Below the pieces are notes generated by a model. That model saw only the letters and a list, made by a program, of their open reading frames with translations, searched no databases and was not told where the DNA came from. Positions 1 to 11,749 of a stretch of 64,000 nucleotides of DNA are shown one piece after another. The DNA is taken from the NCBI RefSeq assembly GCF_020085105.1, contig NC_058051.1, positions 772,001 through 836,000 of the forward strand. Reading direction: 5' to 3'. Source of the DNA: Siniperca chuatsi (Eukaryota > Chordata > Actinopteri > Centrarchiformes > Sinipercidae). The position numbers and the translations under genes were made by a program. Numbering within the stretch: the first letter of the stretch is position 1; each line of letters begins with the position of its first letter.

Positions 1-254
1 ATCATATTGCGATTACTCTGACAGATATTACGATATGATTCACGATTAGTGGGAATGATCATTTTTGCATCACAATTTTCATTTTCTCTGATGATGTGAC
101 ATCTGTTGGGGTCTGTACCAAACACACATGCGGTCTTACATCTGGAGAACCAGATGTGCACTTCATTACAAAGCTGTTTGTCACACATCTTACCTTCATC
201 AAAAAACTGCAGCTTCTGCGATTTGGATAATGTTTGATTAATTGCGCAGCCCTA
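1..254 (-). repeat. hAT/MITE-like interspersed repeat fragment
   Basis: AT-rich stretch ending at about 254 in GCGCAGCCCTA. Read on the minus strand this starts TAGGGCTGCGCAATT, the kind of terminus I associate with a very common fish repeat whose ends read TAGGGCTG followed by an AATT-rich stretch. It would lie in an intron of the polyhomeotic gene. The other end lies outside the window. The superfamily (hAT) is a guess. Confidence 0.4.
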
Positions 255-639
255 TTCAGTATTTGAATTAACTTTTATCATTGGGATGAGTGTAGTGTTT
301 TTAAACGTTGTAAAAGTCCTTTATCTAAATCTGTCCATTACTTGATCCAACATCTGTGATTATTAATGTGATCAGTAATGTGTGAGAGTTTTATCTATTT
401 CATCAATTTTATATTTCAGAAATAAGATTATCATTATGCTCTTTAATGAATTTGAAAACAGGTCCGTTTGTTGTTGTCGGGTTGCGTGTTTAAGGATTCG
501 TAATATGTTTCAAATCATTTCTGGATTCCTTCTAATTTGGTCGTTATTTTATTTGTTAAAGGGTCTGTAGTTTTGTGCTCACGGAGCCTCCGGGCTAAAG
601 ACTGCGGGGCTTTTGGACCTATTTGATTGCACCTCTGCA

Positions 640-960
640 TCATATAAATCGTGTTTGTTTTCTCTCCTCACTGTGAACAGATGGATCTGTAGTAGAGCTG
701 AGTTTCTGTTCCAGACTCACGACAAGTTGGTCGTGCAGATCGAGCAGTTTTTTTTTTACTTTTTCAGTTTCAGTCTGAGCTTCCTCTAAGGAAAGCTTTG
801 GCTGCATCCCATAATACAACAGGACGGACTTGTCCGTTATCATTGTGCTGCAGCTCAGCCTTCAGTGCCCGTCCTGCTCTGAAGGAGTCACTCTTCAACA
901 CATCTGTGCTCAACCTCCAGAGGTTTCTTTGGAGCACGCTTTCATACAGATCCAGATTAT
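640..960 (-). mobile_element. LINE-1-type ORF2 fragment (endonuclease-RT linker)
   Basis: On the minus strand the translation reads LQGWYRNNLDLYESVLQR, later VRPVVLWDAAKAFLRG and then, after a shift of frame, KLSLEEAQTETEKVKKKL. The pattern 'V.P..LWD..KA.LRG', followed by a Lys/Glu-rich stretch, is the region between endonuclease and reverse transcriptase in L1 ORF2. The fragment is short and frame-shifted, with no intact protein, so it is an old remnant. It sits in the intron before the last polyhomeotic exon, opposite to the gene. Confidence 0.6.
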
Positions 961-1062
961 TCCGATACCAGCCCTGTAGAGAAAATGCTGTGACTATAGT
1001 GCATGTGGCTAGCCGTCGTGGAGCTGTGCTGTTCGCTGACTGCTGGTGCTTTGTGGCTGCAG

Positions 1063-1217
1063 GTTGTCAGGAGATCGCTGAGGAGTTCCGCTGTCAGGAG
1101 ATCGATGGGCAGGCCCTGCTGCTGCTGAAGGAGGACCATCTCATGGGGACCATGAACATCAAACTGGGCCCTGCGCTCAAGGTCTTTGCCCAGATTAGCA
1201 TGCTCAAAGACTCGTAG
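1063..1217 (+). CDS. phc2: Polyhomeotic-like protein (phc2-like), last coding exon
   Basis: Terminal exon of a Polycomb PRC1 subunit; the rest of the gene lies upstream of the window. The acceptor is at 1061-1062 (GGCTGCAG). The exon opens with two bases that complete a Gly codon, then encodes CQEIAEEFRCQEIDGQALLL and on to KLGPALKVFAQISMLKDS, with TAG at 1215-1217. These are the last helices of the C-terminal SAM domain, which polymerises PHC proteins and helps compact Polycomb chromatin in the nucleus. The ISMLKDS ending resembles vertebrate PHC2 better than PHC1 or PHC3 as I remember them, so the paralogue call is moderate while the family call is secure. The 3' UTR seems to run to the AATAAA at 2629. 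No preceding exon could be found between 1 and 1060, so the last intron is more than 1 kb long. Confidence 0.85.
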
Positions 1218-1227
1218 CCCACCTCAC

Positions 1228-1237
<10 letters not shown>

Positions 1238-1290
<53 letters not shown>
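1238..1290 (+). repeat. (CA)n microsatellite in phc2 3' UTR
   Basis: Uninterrupted CA dinucleotide run that begins about 20 bases after the stop codon, preceded by a short CT run. It would be transcribed as part of the 3' UTR. Confidence 0.95.
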
Positions 1291-1294
<4 letters not shown>

Positions 1295-1704
1295 CTGCGA
1301 CGGGACAAACAGGATGTGCTCAGGATCCCACATGTTGACTAACTGAGCTCACTTCAGGTCGCGGGTCAGACATGTTTGATGGATGTTTTCGCGTCGTGGC
1401 CTGCTGAACGCGAGGACATCAGCTGGGACTGCAGGACTCGCCTTTTACACTGATGACTTCACTACTTCAGGAAACGCCTCCCCGTAGTTTGACAGGAACG
1501 GTGCTAGGTAGTCTGCGGTGGGAACACATCGTTGTCTTCGTAATGTGCTGCTGCACCTTGGGTTCCTGCGGGAGAGGGTTAAGGTTAGCAGTTGATTTGT
1601 TCTAGTGTTTCTCACCGGAGCACCACTGTGAAGATTTTAGGAACATTTTGGGAAACATACCTGATGGTTAGAAGATCAGTGTGCATCCTGTGCAGAGCTA
1701 CAGT

Positions 1705-2202
1705 TAGTCCTGATCCAAGACTTTCATACTACCTATCAGGGTCCTGCTTCCTCCTTGAACTCGGGACATTTCAGTCACTGAGCGCCTCAGTGGAGCGCCT
1801 TAGAGGGAGAATGGAGGGTTGCAGTCTTTTTAACAAAAGCCATGAACATTACAAAGAAAGGTCTTCTTCATTAAAGTCAGTACAAGCCATGTAAAGTGAC
1901 GCTGAACGGCGGAGAAGGGAAGTTATAGAAAGAAGCAGCATTGCTGCGATACATCTTCCAGCCACCAGTGGCAGCACTGAGCTCACAGCTCTGCAGTTGA
2001 TGAGTGACAAAGAAATCCTGCGCCATCTTTGGTCGGTGTGTTTCCACTTTTCTTTTTTTACTGAATATAAAAGTTAATTCTTGGCCATCAGCTGATGGAG
2101 TTCAGTTTTTGTTTGAGGCGCTCAGTGACTGAAATGTTGGAGATCCAGCAGATGGCGATGCAGGACCGTGATGTGTAGTAGGACAGTCCTGGATCAGGGC
2201 TA
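1705..2202. repeat. Imperfect inverted repeat in phc2 3' UTR
   Basis: The arm at 1705-1789 and the reverse complement of 2114-2202 align over about 85-90 bases, at roughly three quarters identity by eye. They share TTTCAGTCACTGAGCGCCTC without a mismatch, and also CTGATCCA and GGTCCTGC in the same order. The loop is about 325 bases. Both arms lie between the stop codon and the only nearby poly(A) signal, so they are expected in one mRNA. The parent repeat is unidentified. Confidence 0.75.
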
Positions 2203-2628
2203 AGATACCGTGCTGGACTGGAAGACTGGAAGCTGGAGGAAACTGCTGCATTAACTCCATCAGCAGCTGGGAGAAAAGCCAAACCACCACCCAGAAGCTG
2301 TTTAATGATGATGAGGTTTGCAGTTGGAGCCATTTGTTGTCCAACAGCCATTAACAGGATCCAGTACTGTGTGTGCACAAGACCGTTTTGAACCAGTCTT
2401 TGTGCTGAGCTGGACTAAAGATGTCCCGGGCCGTCTCTGCTGGGCACACAGAGATGAAGCCCAGGAGGAAGGTGGTCCTGACTCTGCTAACGCAGCACAC
2501 AAGCTCATTTCCCTAAATATCAGAAGACGCCTCGGTTAGATGGCCCGCTGCTTAATTGTACCAATTTAAGAACCGTTGGTTCTTTTTTACGAGGTTTTGG
2601 ACACGATAGAGTGCAAACACACTGACTC

Positions 2629-2634
2629 AATAAA
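2629..2634 (+). terminator. Poly(A) signal, phc2
   Basis: AATAAA hexamer about 1.4 kb after the phc2 stop codon; the first canonical signal downstream on the plus strand. Confidence 0.55.
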
Positions 2635-5404
2635 CCTCGTGTTTGTTTCCTGGTTTATACTTCTGTGTCTCAGGGTCTCTGCACAGACGTATAGAAGTGA
2701 TCCAGCATAGTTGTATTGATTCAGTTCCCCCGTCATGTTTGACTAGTTCGCGCTACATTTAATTAGAAGGCGATTCGAATTTCCTCACGTTCCACGCTGC
2801 CATCACAGCGATCATATGGAGTCCCCGCCATAAGTGCCTGTGGTGACACGGAGACGCAGAAGTATAAGTCGGCTGTGGACGGTTTGTACGTCACTTCAGT
2901 ACACTGTTACCAAAGCCAAGTGAATGTCACTGCTGAGGTACCTCCGCTCTGGTTTCCTCCTGCAGACGAGGTATATTCCTCTGTCGTTGAAGAGAGAAGG
3001 GCGGCGTGTAATCCATGGACGTCATGAGGCCCATTTCACTGGAGAGACTTTTCCTAAACTAGTCTGGCTGTAACTTACTGGTCAACATAATATAATCTGC
3101 ATCACAAGGTGTCGTTTGTTTACAGTATTTCATTTTGGAATAAAACTGGTGTCTTTAGTTGCATTTGAAACACCGTGGTGATTGGGTCATGGCTGTGACA
3201 TCACAAATCTTCATAGGAGACAGAAAGCGTCCTGAAAGCACCTGTGTCACAGTAATGACAGGTGGGTAGTGGTTAGTGTTACTGGCCTCTGAATTATTGA
3301 ACCGTTTTTCCTAAAAAGTTTTGTTTTTTGAAATACAGAAAACCAAAACTCCGAAATAAAACCATTAGATGAATTATATCGACTGCATGTGGTCATTTTC
3401 AAACAGTCATCATCAGATCCTGTTGAGATCAGGTGCATTACACCTGTACGTCACCTCACCTACCAGTGCACATTTACACTCTGAGAATAAGATCTGAGCG
3501 TGGATGATGTCACCATTGCTAAGTATGAAACCTGGGATGCGTTCAGCCGCGCCAAAACGTTTGTTTAAACGGAAACGTGGTGCGTTAACACCCTGCTGTG
3601 TTCGCAGCGCACTGCCTTTTTAATGTGTGTGTGTGTGTGTGTGTATTATATAAAAAATATACACACAGACAGACAGACAGACAGTGGCTGCTGATTGGGT
3701 AACACCTCTGACACACCTGTTGCACACCGTTTAGAGGAAACGTTGTTCACCGCAGAAGCCGTAGCGAAACGGTTTCCACGCTGTTCTGAGTCTGAACGCG
3801 CCCCTGCTGTTTCTGGTGTTCCTCCAGTCTCTTGTCCGGGGTCCTCGCTGTTTCACTCCACATTAATAACAGACTTTTATAACGAATTGGCATTTAAATT
3901 GTAGTTTTTGTTATTCCACTCACTGATGTATCTGCCTCCATCTTGACTCAGTGGTGACAGTTTTCCATCTGATGAGCGCTTTAATTTATTGATGTGAAAC
4001 CAGCGCCGCCTTAAAGTGAAGAGGTCACGCCCAAAGAGCAGCAGCAGGCGTGTGATTGGACGGCTGTCGTGTGTTGTTGCGAGTCCTGTGAAGGGTCAGG
4101 CGGGATTATTTTAGGCCGCTTGGTGGCAGCAGCAGCAAGCTGTAAAGAGGCTGAAACGCTCTGCAGAGTCACTCTCTGTGTGTGTTTGTCACTATGAGTT
4201 ATCCCATATTACACGCGTTACTATAAAAATATTGCAGCTTTAAACTGGTTGATTTTTATAAATTGATTAGAATTAAACAGTCTGTAATTATTCCAGACTC
4301 CATACGCTGAAATGACAAAAAGCTGGAACAGATTTATTTAGTGATTTATTCTCCCAACAGGAAACACGGTGAAACATTTTAAACTTTTACATGATCACAA
4401 AACATTCAAGTACAATCCAATCAGATTATAGTCGTGAGCTCAATAAATTAACTTCTTCCTTCACTAAGGCACACTCAGTAGTTCACATGAAATGATGATT
4501 AAACCCACAAACAGAAAAGAAAAAGCTCAGCAATCCTCAGATACGCTGAATCAGAGAGAACATGTAAATCATATATACTGACACGACTTTTTTTGTACCT
4601 CATTAATATATATATTTTTTTTTTTTTAAAGATTTTTTGGGGCTTTTTGCCTTTTATTTGATAGAAACAGCTGAAGAGGGACAGGAAATGTGGCGCTCTC
4701 CCCCAGGTGAGCTGCCCTTATCCCAAAATCTAAAAAGGTATTTGTACCTTAAATGTGTTGGGTTTTTTTTTCAAATCAGAGGAGCAGCCAATAGGAAGCT
4801 ACACACAGAGTGGCTGCCATTACCAAGGCGTTTACCTTCTGTACATGTATTAGTTTTACAGGTAGACTGGGCGCCCAGCCTTAGTCAGAAAGTATCTTTA
4901 ATAAGCATGTGGTTGAAGCCCGTCAGCGACGTCACAGCAGCTGTTTCCAGTTGGCCTGGAAGACCCGCTGTGACATCACTGATTAGGGTGTGGCCAAAGG
5001 TGCAGCATATTTAAATGTTTGAACTCCTGGAGAGCAGAGCAGTGCAGCTCGTAGTGACGTTGTACTCACCGGAGCGCGCTACGTCACTGAAAACAGTGTG
5101 CACGGGGAAAGAAACGTGCGCACACAGACCGGTTTGAAACAAACCAGCAGAGCAGATACTACACGCTCTTAATGTAACTCATTCACTGAGTCCAGAAGGC
5201 CAAAGCCAGGGATGCAAGCTGAAATCAGTCCTCAAAGGATTTGAAAAGTCACCACTTCCAGCCACACCGGCCTGCAGATGCAGCTTTGGTGGAGAAGATG
5301 TGTAGGCACTGAGATGAAAACATCTGGTTTAGACATTTGAGTTATTATCATTGTAAGTGTACCGTCTGTCTGTCTGTCTGTCTGTCCAGCCACGACTGGA
5401 GGGA

Positions 5405-5545
5405 TCACCATCGAGTGATGTACAGACATTCATAGAGCTAATTAGCAAATGTTAGCATACCTACATGCTAAACTAAGATGGTCAGCAACATTAACTGCTA
5501 AACGTCGGCATGGTGTTGTGAGCATGTTAGCGAGCTGAAGTACAG
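5405..5545 (-). repeat. Fish interspersed repeat, inverted relative to 40925-41300
   Basis: Contains GAGCTAATTAGCAAATGTTAGCAT, then 'CTAAACTAAGATGG' and 'GAGCATGTTAGCGAGCTGAAGTAC'. These are the reverse complement of blocks at 40970-41120 (CATCTTAGTTTAGCGTGTTAG, GCTAACATTAGCTAATTAGC). A truncated copy of the same family; class not determined. Confidence 0.7.
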
Positions 5546-5778
5546 CAACGAAACCCACTAACTCCCATCACATCTCTGAATACTACGGACTTTCTTCTTC
5601 TGTCAGTTAACAAAATTGCCGTCACACCTGTTCTGTGAAGTTTTGGAGAGTTGAGATTTGAATATTTTGTTTAAAAATGCCGTTTACGGAGGAGTTTAAA
5701 TTATTGGGGATTTGGGGTCCAATAACAAAACCAGGACACAGCCTGGTGAGGTCATCCGAAATCATTCTGGGCAAAGGT

Positions 5779-6090
5779 AGTTGAAGTTGACCGATTTTCC
5801 ACCTCAGCGTCTGTCTCCAGGTGTCTCCAGGTGTCGGGCAGTTCTGCTACAGATGTTTTAAAGAAGTGTGAAGCCTTTCGGCGTCGCTCGGGGCTGAAGA
5901 CTACAAGTCTGAAGACGAAACCAAAGTGTTGGTGTGGAGTCAGAAAGCAGCGAGCTCAGCAGAGCTCTGCAGCTCCAGGCTACATTAGCTGCTGCTAGCA
6001 TAACACACCACAATCTACCATACAACTGTCAGGGGAAGAGGTGCACTGTGGGTAATGTAGGCGCCAGGTTTTGAAGAAGAAGGTGTGGAA
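5779..6090. repeat. Dispersed repeat, copy 1
   Basis: Shares long near-identical blocks with 29795-29980, including CACCTCAGCGTCTGTCTCCA and GAGGTGCACTGTGGGTAATG. This copy carries about 130 bases in its middle that the other lacks. Not assigned to a family. Confidence 0.8.
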
Positions 6091-6229
6091 TAAAATAGAC
6101 GACGTCTGGTTCATCGATTTGATCCTTTTTTGTGTCACAGGAGTGACGTGATGAATCAGTTAAAACTTTTCCAGTGAGATCAGAGATTCAGAACGAGGAC
6201 TCATGCTGAAACAGTCTTGCACACAAAAT

Positions 6230-6461
6230 TAACCTGCAACAATATTTAGGATCTATTCATTATTAATGTAAAGTTTTTTTCAGTATCTCAAATGTGAATG
6301 TTTGCAGTTTTTTAGTCTTGCGTGAGATTAAACTGAATCTCTTTGTGTTTGACATTTAAATGTGTAAACTTGGGTTCTGGGAAATTGCGATGGGCATTTA
6401 TCAAGATTTTTATAGACCAGTCGATTAATCAGTAATGACAATAACGGCTAGTTGCAGCCCT
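6230..6461 (-). repeat. Fish MITE-like repeat with TAGTTGCAGCCCT end
   Basis: The stretch ends in GACCAGTCGATTAATCAGTA and GGCTAGTTGCAGCCCT. Read on the minus strand this starts AGGGCTGCAACTAGCC and continues into alternating GATTAATCG motifs, as in a repeat I know as common in percomorph fish. Its outer limit is uncertain. Confidence 0.55.
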
Positions 6462-7713
6462 GTTTGGTTTTAAAGTGACCCCCAGTTTCAACCTCCATGC
6501 CTCCACATCTTCTCACAGCAGGCCTGTGGGTGGTGCCACTCCACAGTGGACGTCATTCAGCACCAGCACCCCCGTGTTAACATCTCCCGTGCTGCCAAAG
6601 CGAAAGCAGAACCGCATGTTGAACGCGTGCGTGTTCAAGCAGCAGTCCTGGTGTCGCAGCAGTCATCCTCACTTTTGCTGGAGACCTGGTGAAGTCAGAG
6701 GGGAGGATTAAAAAAGGCTGAGAAACACATCCATACTGCCTGCCAGAGAAATGGAAACACACAGACAAGCCCAGACAGTAGTCAGAAGTAAAGAGCCAAA
6801 GCCAACCCGTAGATTTCTTGTTAATTTAATTGAGTGCTTCAATATAAAACATCATCAAAACGCAGGAAGAAAAGGAATAGCAGATAAAGACTTCTGGCAA
6901 AGTGAGCACACAGTCCTCAATCTCTGAGGACATCTGTCATGGACGTTATGGACTTTCAGCACCACCCAACTACGCCGAGGTCTAACTCGGGCTTACGGTA
7001 ACTTCTATTCCCACTGGGGTTTCATCGTTTGCATCTATGGAAAGATCAAAACAACACGAGCGGTCAGGCGGGCCGGAAACAAACCATCGGTTTTTCTAAA
7101 CCACTTGATTTGGATGTCAAACCGAAAGTGAGCACACGTGGAATATTGCTACTAATCCCTCGCTGCACGGGGATTATTGTTACGACAGACAGCGCGGATA
7201 GGTTTGGCTAACCTGAAGGTTTGTTTACAGCCCGTCCCATCGTCTGTGTGGGATCTGTTTCTCACGTTGTTGTTCCCAGATTTCAGCGATTCACTTGGTG
7301 AGTACAATGTAAATCAGTTCTGTTGACCAGAGCTACGAAAACTGAACTAAAAGGTTTCCGTTAAAGAATCATTTTAAAGGACCGCACCAATGTTATGGCT
7401 CATTTACTACAAATCGTCACGTTCATGTGAGCTTTATGCTTTTCTGGACCTGCCGGAGTATTTGAGGTTCGAGGTTTCTTCCTACCCTGAAGGGAGCCAG
7501 TGGTTTCCATTGCTTCAGGTATAAAGCAACTCAGGTCAAGAGTCACAGTGAGCACTGAAGCTGCTCCTACGCTTGTCAGAGTTAAAGACATCCAGTGGAC
7601 GTTTCTGTTAACCAAACAGTTCAGTGTGTATCCTTGAGGCCTGATAAACATGCTGGATCCATTTCCTCCTCATAACACATTTGCAAAGCTCTTTTTAAAA
7701 AAAAAAACAAACA

Positions 7714-7719
7714 TTTATT
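7714..7719 (-). terminator. Poly(A) signal candidate, kiaa2013
   Basis: TTTATT on the plus strand (AATAAA on the minus strand) about 980 bases past the kiaa2013 stop codon. This would give a roughly 1-kb 3' UTR. No earlier canonical signal was seen on that strand. Confidence 0.45.
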
Positions 7720-8696
7720 TCCATGTTTACATTGGCTTGTTGGCACATTACTACGTCGGCTGGTGCATTACCGCCTCCAGCCGTCGATCGGTGGAGCAGC
7801 GAGAAACCATAAGCGGGGATGTGTTGCATCACCCGAAACTCCACTGGGTTCCTTTAAATGTCGTTTGAACTGAAAACTCCTTAAGAAACAGCAATAAAGA
7901 AACTTTTACAAAAACAAAAGCAGACACGGAGTCCACTGGGACGGACCGCCCAACTCAAACACTGTAAAACTTTAACACGGATGAAAACTACTGGCTTCCT
8001 TGAAGGAGGATGACAAAAAAAAACACATTAGAAAACCTAAAAACCTTTTACACTTTGGAAAATGTTCCTTCACTAAAGTAAAGTCAGCGTGATTCGTTAT
8101 AAACGCAGAAATGCTGGCACGGTCCTTTAAGATGCAGAGTCGGAACAAAGTGAACGCAGTAAAACAATAAGCTCCTAATTTGAGAGAAATAAAAACTTGT
8201 GTGCTTGTTTTTCTTCCTTTGCGATCAACGAACGCTCTACGTGCCACAAAAGGACGCGTGTGCAGTCGAACAGGTGGTGTGCTGAAACAACGCCAGACGG
8301 CAAACGGTTCGTTGTGACTTCACTGAACGGCCTGTGATCTGGAACGAAGGCTACTCTTCTACCGGTGCTTTTAACTCGTAGCTCACAGTCTCAGAGGAAA
8401 CCGCTGCAGTAAAAACTCCTTCAACACAGATCGAAAACTGCGGGATCGGCTTTAGCGAGAGGGGGGAGGGAGGTGTGTAAGGCTACTGTGCCGACCCACT
8501 CCAGACACGAGTGAAGTGAGACGGGAAAATAAGGTTCACTCACAGAGAACGTGAGAGTCACGACTGAGAAGCCGGCCCGCAGAGAGCGGCGACGGTGAGA
8601 GAGGAAATCTTTGCCACCACACACACAAGTCAAAAAAATAGCGGAGCAGAGCATTTTGCAGTTTTTTTGTTTCCAGTTTTGTTTTACCACCGCTGT

Positions 8697-11328
8697 TTAT
8701 ACCTTGCTCCTGAAGAGGGGCTTAGCGCCGGGGCCACAGTACTCGTTGTATATGAGCTTGAAGAGGAAAAGGTGGAAGAGCGTTATGAGCGAGGCCACGC
8801 TGAACCAGAACAGGAAGGGCAGGCCTGGGTACCTGTTGGCCATGTGCTCCTCGTGGGCCAGGATGGCCTTGAGGTGCAGGGTGTGGCGGAGGTCCTGCAG
8901 GTGGCGCAGGTCTGTGGAGATGTACAGCAGCGGTGTGATGGGCTGGGTCACCATCACAGGGAAGGTGTGACCTTTGACCTCTGACGTCAGCTCCACGGGC
9001 TCGTTGAGGCAGCCGGCCTCGCAGGCGTACAGCTTCACCGGCTTCTCCTGCGGCTTCACCGACACGTGAAGAAAAGGCTTCCCCTCCGCGTCCAGCAGCA
9101 CCGCCAGGTTGATGAGGTCCTGGTTGTAGTGGATCCCCCTCAGGGCGTAGCTGTTGTGCAGCACGTCCGGGTCGGCCTGGAACTGCAGGTGGTTCTCTGT
9201 GAACTGAAGGCCGCCGAAGCTGAGCGCCATGCCCTGCATGGCTCCGTGGGCTCCGGCCGCCACCAGCGCCTTGCAACCCCTCTTCTGCAGCGTCAGCGTC
9301 CACAGCGTGACCAGCTGCAGGATCTGAGCGGCGCTGCTCACCCGCTCGGGCCACAGGTTCTCCGCGTGCATGGTGGCGTGGCCGCTGAAGCAGTGGTCGG
9401 CGTAGTTGAGGCTGGACTCGAGGCGAGCGCGCTCCTCGCCGCTCAGCCTTCGATCCAGCAGGGGGGCCGTGGTGGAGGACAGGATGTAGTAGAGGGTGGT
9501 GTTCACGGTGCGGCTCGACGGTGTGTGGGAGTCGGTGATCTTCCTCATTTCAACACCTGAAGGAACAAAGAAGCAGAAGCTCAACTTCACAAAAACCTGC
9601 CATGCAGCGGATTGCTTTCACGGTCGCATACGTTCCCTGACCTCGATCTTAACTCAAGGCCCACTTACTAGGTTTTCCAGAGCTTTCGACCACGATTACT
9701 TTATTTCTGTGACATCAAAGACGTCATCTGTGTGTAGCTCTTTCTGTAGTTTAAGACCGGGACCCGGTCTGTGGACGGGGTCCGTTAGAGACGGAGCGAG
9801 TTCAGGGGACGGATGGACGTTATCGCGCTGCGTCACATGAAGCACAAAGAAAAATGGCCGACGACGAGGCGTGAAGAGCTGCTGAAGCTCGTCTTTAAAC
9901 ACAACAACCAGAGTCTTCACGTTGTCTGGAGCTATTTTGGCGTTTACATCAGCTGCAAAAACACAGAATGCTGATTTTTAATCTGCAAGTCAAACTGATC
10001 GCGTGTTTGATCTGTAACAAAAACCAAATGCGAGATTGTTTTTTGTTTTTTTTAAAGATTTTGAACATTTTATTTGAGCACGGTGCTTGTACGGCTGTTT
10101 TACATCTGAGCGTTGTGTTAAATGAAAACGTGAGCTACCATTAGTTTAGCGAGGCTCTGCATCTGTTACCAGAGCACGATCCGCCATGAAGTCTATATCT
10201 GATCCCACACAGTCACATCGGTGTCACCTGCGTACCTGCTGCGAGTTCTAACTCTGACCTTTGACCTTCAGAGGAAGCGCACTTCGGTGTATCGGTGGAC
10301 TCAAATCTCTTAAAACCCTAGCGTGGCCCGCTGAAACCCAGAGCCAGCTGCTGCGAGAACCTCAGCTCACCTGAAATGAAGAGGTCCATCCAGGCCTGCT
10401 GGTGGTCTACGGCCAGCTCGTCCACGCTGGCCCCCAGCAGCTCCCCCAGCTCCCTTTTGGCTCCATCTCTGAGGGCGCCGAAGGTCTCCTCCAGCTTGGA
10501 GGGCTCGATGGGCTCCGAGGTCCACACCACTGACAGGATGTTGTCTGTGTACTCTGACTTGGCAGAGACCTGGATCCTGCTGGCCAGCTTCTTGGTGACC
10601 ACCACCACCAGCACCATCCGGTTGTTCTCCACAGGCACTCTGCCGGAGGACAGCACCACCTCTCTGTCCTCCACTTTCTCCACACTGGTGGAGAACTTGC
10701 TACCGAAGGAGGGAGCGTCGGAGGAGACGTCCAGGGAGGCGGCCCTGTCGGACGGGTTGTTGATGTGGATTCGCTGGAGATAGACGTTGGGTCTGCTCCG
10801 GTGCGCGATGAACTCCTCTCTGATGGTGACGCAGTCCCGGGATGACTGCAGAGCGGCGGGGGAGGCGCAGCGGACCGACAGCACGGATCCTTTCCGGAAC
10901 CACAGCATGGTGGCCTGAGCCTCGGCCCGCTTCCCCTCGAGGTGGACGCCGACTCTCGGTGAGTACTCCGTCTGGTGGACCGGAGCCGAGCCGGGCTGCG
11001 AAGACGACGCTACCCACAGTTTGTTAGAGTCGACGTCAATCAGAATATGGCCGTTACCTGACACAAAAGGTGTGTCTAGCTGGTCCTGAGGTGTGCTGCT
11101 TATCCCCTCCCCTCGGTCCACCAGAGACTTCCACCGGTGGATCTCAGCCAGCAGGCAGTGTCCGGCCGCCCCGCCGGGCACGGCCGAGCCGCTGAAGAAG
11201 CTCCACCTGCGCTCGGCCCCCAGGTACCAGTAGAAGATGAGGAAGAGCAGCAGCCCGATGAGGAGTCTTCTCGCCCAGCTGCTCGATAACAAGCCCGGTA
11301 GCCCCTTTAGTCTTTGCTGTAGCCACAT
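8697..11328 (-). CDS. kiaa2013: KIAA2013 homologue, DUF2152 membrane glycoprotein
   Basis: Two coding exons on the minus strand, 11328-10371 and 9556-8697, joined at a phase-1 GT-AG intron that completes a Gly codon (FISG|VEMRKITD). Predicted product 605 aa; the human protein is slightly longer as I recall. The start MWLQQRLKGLPGLLSSSWAR matches the human N-terminus from memory. A hydrophobic anchor covers about residues 22-37 and a second about 564-585 (PFLFWFSVASLITLFHLFLF), followed by a short basic tail. There is one N-glycosylation sequon at N338 (NTT). The family is conserved in animals but has no established biochemical role that I know; a large lumenal or extracellular domain between the two anchors is inferred. 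It lies head-to-head with plod1, about 2.1 kb between the two ATGs, as KIAA2013 and PLOD1 are neighbours in human 1p36. Both exons are GC-rich and intact. Confidence 0.93.
9650..9712. repeat. Short dispersed repeat in kiaa2013 intron
   Basis: ACTCAAGGCCCACTTACTAG followed by a Phe/Thr-rich stretch matches 63007-63075 (ACTCAAGGTCCACTTACTGG) over about 60 bases. Family unknown. Confidence 0.6.
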
Positions 11329-11677
11329 TGTGTGTTTAAAAGACGGAAGCCCAGCGATGAGTCGGCGTCTGAGGACTGCACCCGGGGTGCTCGGGCTGAA
11401 GAGTTCAGGATGTCACATCGACTTTGGCTCACAACACGGTCCCGGGATCCAAGCTGACAAACTGGCTTCGCTAGCTCCTGGCTAAGTTAGCTTAGCTCGC
11501 GCTGTGGACGGAAGCTGTGGAAACTGCGCCGCTGTTCCTCGCATCGTTACGGTCACATCAGGTGTCCGCTGTCCGCAGGTGTGCGTCGCGTCTCGGGTCC
11601 CTCCGGGCTCTGTTTGCCTTCAGTTTAAAAACAAAATGCACCTGTCGGTCCAAATAACTCCGCAGCCAGCGGCTGAC

Positions 11678-11733
11678 ACTTCCGGTTTGTCACAACTGCC
11701 GTAAAGCAAAACGACGCAACAGCAACCGGAAAT
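11678..11733. promoter_or_regulatory. Likely kiaa2013 promoter with ETS-type sites
   Basis: ACTTCCGG at 11678-11685 and CCGGAAAT at 11726-11733 are consensus ETS/GABP sites in opposite orientation, 350-400 bases upstream of the kiaa2013 ATG, in a CpG-containing segment. The transcription start is not visible, so this is an inference from position and motif only. Confidence 0.4.
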
Positions 11734-11749
11734 GTCGCAAAATGTTTTT

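Larger units (their letters stand above)
2640..7713. other. Intergenic, no gene seen
   Basis: Between the phc2 poly(A) signal and the probable 3' end of kiaa2013 no exon-like stretch with splice sites and a recognisable protein was found. It holds short tandem repeats (GT at 3625-3645, AGAC at 3664-3684, GTCT at 5368-5386), a fish repeat-like stretch at about 4625-4700, and the interspersed repeats listed separately. Confidence 0.6.

Noticed and set aside
798-1217. 139-aa plus-strand ORF as a full gene
   Set aside because: Only the part from 1063 matches polyhomeotic, and it is preceded by a clear acceptor; the upstream part reads through intron and an antisense LINE fragment.
4637-5014. 125-aa ORF in the phc2-kiaa2013 gap
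   Set aside because: No domain or splice support; the 5' part resembles an AT-rich fish repeat.
8595-9560. Plus-strand ORFs of 119-164 aa and an alternative 210-aa minus frame
   Set aside because: Shadows of kiaa2013 exon 2, whose high GC content opens the other frames.
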